Shown here in pieces: positions 5,390-6,454 of a stretch of DNA of 6,454 nt. Numbering within the stretch: the first letter of the stretch is position 1; every line of letters starts with the position of its first letter. Below the pieces are notes generated by a model that was not told where the DNA came from, ran no database searches, and worked only from the letters and a program-made list of their open reading frames with translations. Source of the stretch: Bacteroidales bacterium (GTDB taxonomy: Bacteria; Bacteroidota; Bacteroidia; Bacteroidales; FEN-979). The stretch is taken from assembly GCA_016926765.1 (NCBI GenBank), contig JAFGNY010000361.1, positions 1 to 6,454 on the forward strand. The letters are read 5' to 3'. The position numbers were made by a program, and so were the translations under genes.

Positions 5390-6454
5390 ATGCATCCTCT
5401 ACTCCTGGCATCGGATCAGTCAAAAGAAGGATTGCTTATTGCAGGTAAAATCCTTGAAGTTGAAAGGCTGACACAGGAAGAGGGACTCTGGCTCTTTGAA
5501 CACGGGGAGTTAGGGTGGCTGGGAATGCTTGCGGAGGTTGTCAGACAGAGGCACAACGGGAACCGGGTTTTTTATATCCGGAATTTTCACATCGAACCAA
5601 CAAATATCTGTGTCAATCATTGCCGGTTTTGTTCGTTTTCGCACCATTTCAGCAAAGAGAAATGGGAACTCTCCGTAGACCAAATTCTTGAATTGGTTAA
5701 GAGCCAACCCGAAGGAGTCAGGGAACTCCATATTACAGGCGCCGTTCATCCGGGACGGGATCTTTTTTATTATGGCAATCTGTTGAACGCCATCCGGGAT
5801 ATCCGCCCTGAATTGCATCTCAAGGCATACTCAGCTGTGGAAATCGACTACATGATCTCCAAAGCAGGATATTCCTACAAAGAGGGACTGCTCTACCTGA
5901 AGGAATGTGGTTTGAACTCTATTCCCGGAGGAGGGGCTGAGATCTTTGACGAAACGATTCGCCGGAAAATCGCCGCAACGAAATCCTCTTCCAACACTTG
6001 GCTGGAGATCCATGAAACCGCCCACCAGATTGGGATATCCTCCAACGCCACCATGCTCTACGGCCATTTCGAAACCTATGCTCACCGGATTGACCATCTG
6101 GAGAGGTTGCGCCGGTTGCAGGACCTGACCCATGGCTTCAATGCGTTTATCCCGCTGAAGTTCAAGAACTGGAATAACGCCATGGAAGAACTTCCCGAAG
6201 TTGCGATCACCGAAGATATGAGGAATTACGCAGTTTCACGGATCTATCTGGATTCGATTCCCCACCTGAAGGCATACTGGCCGGCTATCGGAAAGCAACA
6301 TGCACGTATCTCACTCTCCTTCGGTGTCGACGACATGGATGGAACCATCAACGACTCTACGAAAATATACTCGCTGGCCGGTTCTGAAGAAAAGAGTCCG
6401 GTATTTACGGTGTCCGGGATGCAGGAGTTTATCCTGACAGCCGGACGGGATCCC
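5390..6454 (+). CDS. mqnE: Aminofutalosine synthase MqnE, radical SAM enzyme (3' end missing)
   Basis: An open frame of 355 codons starts at ATG 5390 and is still open at the right edge. Family length suggests only about 10-35 residues are missing. The radical SAM cluster is C74-X3-C78-X2-C81 within HIEPTNICVNHCRFCSF. Further landmarks are ELHITGAVHPG (112-122), the LKAYSAVEI strand (144-152), SIPGGGAEIF (177-186), WLEIHETAHQIG (204-215), SSNATMLYGHFET (217-229), GFNAFIPLKF (249-258), AYWPAIG (295-301), FGVDDMDGT (311-319) and AGRDP at the edge. WLEIH with SNATMLYGH separates it from MqnC, which has a T-A-T-M-M-F-G-H type motif there. MqnE adds the S-adenosylmethionine-derived adenosyl radical to 3-[(1-carboxyvinyl)oxy]benzoate and forms aminofutalosine. 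It begins 12 nt after the protease stop with no terminator between them, so it may share that transcript. No Shine-Dalgarno motif is visible. Confidence 0.94.
   Translation, partial: MHPLLLASDQSKEGLLIAGKILEVERLTQEEGLWLFEHGELGWLGMLAEVVRQRHNGNRVFYIRNFHIEPTNICVNHCRFCSFSHHFSKEKWELSVDQILELVKSQPEGVRELHITGAVHPGRDLFYYGNLLNAIRDIRPELHLKAYSAVEIDYMISKAGYSYKEGLLYLKECGLNSIPGGGAEIFDETIRRKIAATKSSSNTWLEIHETAHQIGISSNATMLYGHFETYAHRIDHLERLRRLQDLTHGFNAFIPLKFKNWNNAMEELPEVAITEDMRNYAVSRIYLDSIPHLKAYWPAIGKQHARISLSFGVDDMDGTINDSTKIYSLAGSEEKSPVFTVSGMQEFILTAGRDP

Noticed and set aside
1..6454. GGATCC sites near both window ends (2-7 and 6448-6453), suggesting a restriction-fragment insert
   Set aside because: Further GGATCC sites occur at 45-50, 1149-1154 and 4059-4064, and no vector sequence is visible, so the ends are probably coincidental or unrelated to biology.
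1..6454. tRNA, rRNA, riboswitch or insertion sequence
   Set aside because: No RNA-gene-like stretch, transposase motif or terminal inverted repeat was seen, and coding genes fill nearly the whole window.

Overview
The window looks like a piece of a Bacteroidota (Bacteroidetes) chromosome. Three things point there: a secreted protein carrying a C-terminal type IX secretion sorting domain, start codons without Shine-Dalgarno sequences in AT-rich leaders, and TAnnTTTG-like -7 elements in the one divergent promoter region. It encodes part of the futalosine route to menaquinone, so the host probably makes menaquinone by that route and not by the classical MenFDHCEB route. The genus cannot be named from this sequence.

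Layout. Minus strand, right to left from about 2165: mqnB (futalosine hydrolase), a 56-bp spacer with small tandem repeats, mqnD (1,4-dihydroxy-6-naphthoate synthase), then a fold-type III PLP-dependent decarboxylase. The decarboxylase start overlaps the mqnD stop by 8 nt, and the gene runs off the left edge. Plus strand, from 2235: a 12-TM MFS transporter with an MFSD1-like C-terminal half, a secreted lysyl-endopeptidase-like serine protease whose start overlaps the transporter stop (ATGA), and mqnE (aminofutalosine synthase) starting 12 nt after the protease stop and running off the right edge. The two units diverge from a 69-bp intergenic region (2166-2234). Coding density is very high and no gene-free stretch exceeds 70 bp.

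How the genes fit together. MqnE, MqnB and MqnD catalyse three non-consecutive steps from the chorismate-derived enolpyruvyl-benzoate to dihydroxynaphthoate. MqnA, MqnC and the aminofutalosine deaminase are not in the window. Between the mqn genes lies a possible protein-scavenging pair, a surface or secreted protease plus a transporter of a type that has been linked to dipeptides. The substrates of this pair are inferred.

The most unusual element is a perfect heptanucleotide tandem repeat (CCGGCAA, about 7.6 copies, 3911-3963) inside the protease propeptide coding region. The unit length is not a multiple of three, and both shifted frames hit a stop before the catalytic domain. Gain or loss of one unit would therefore switch the protease off, which makes this a candidate phase-variable locus.
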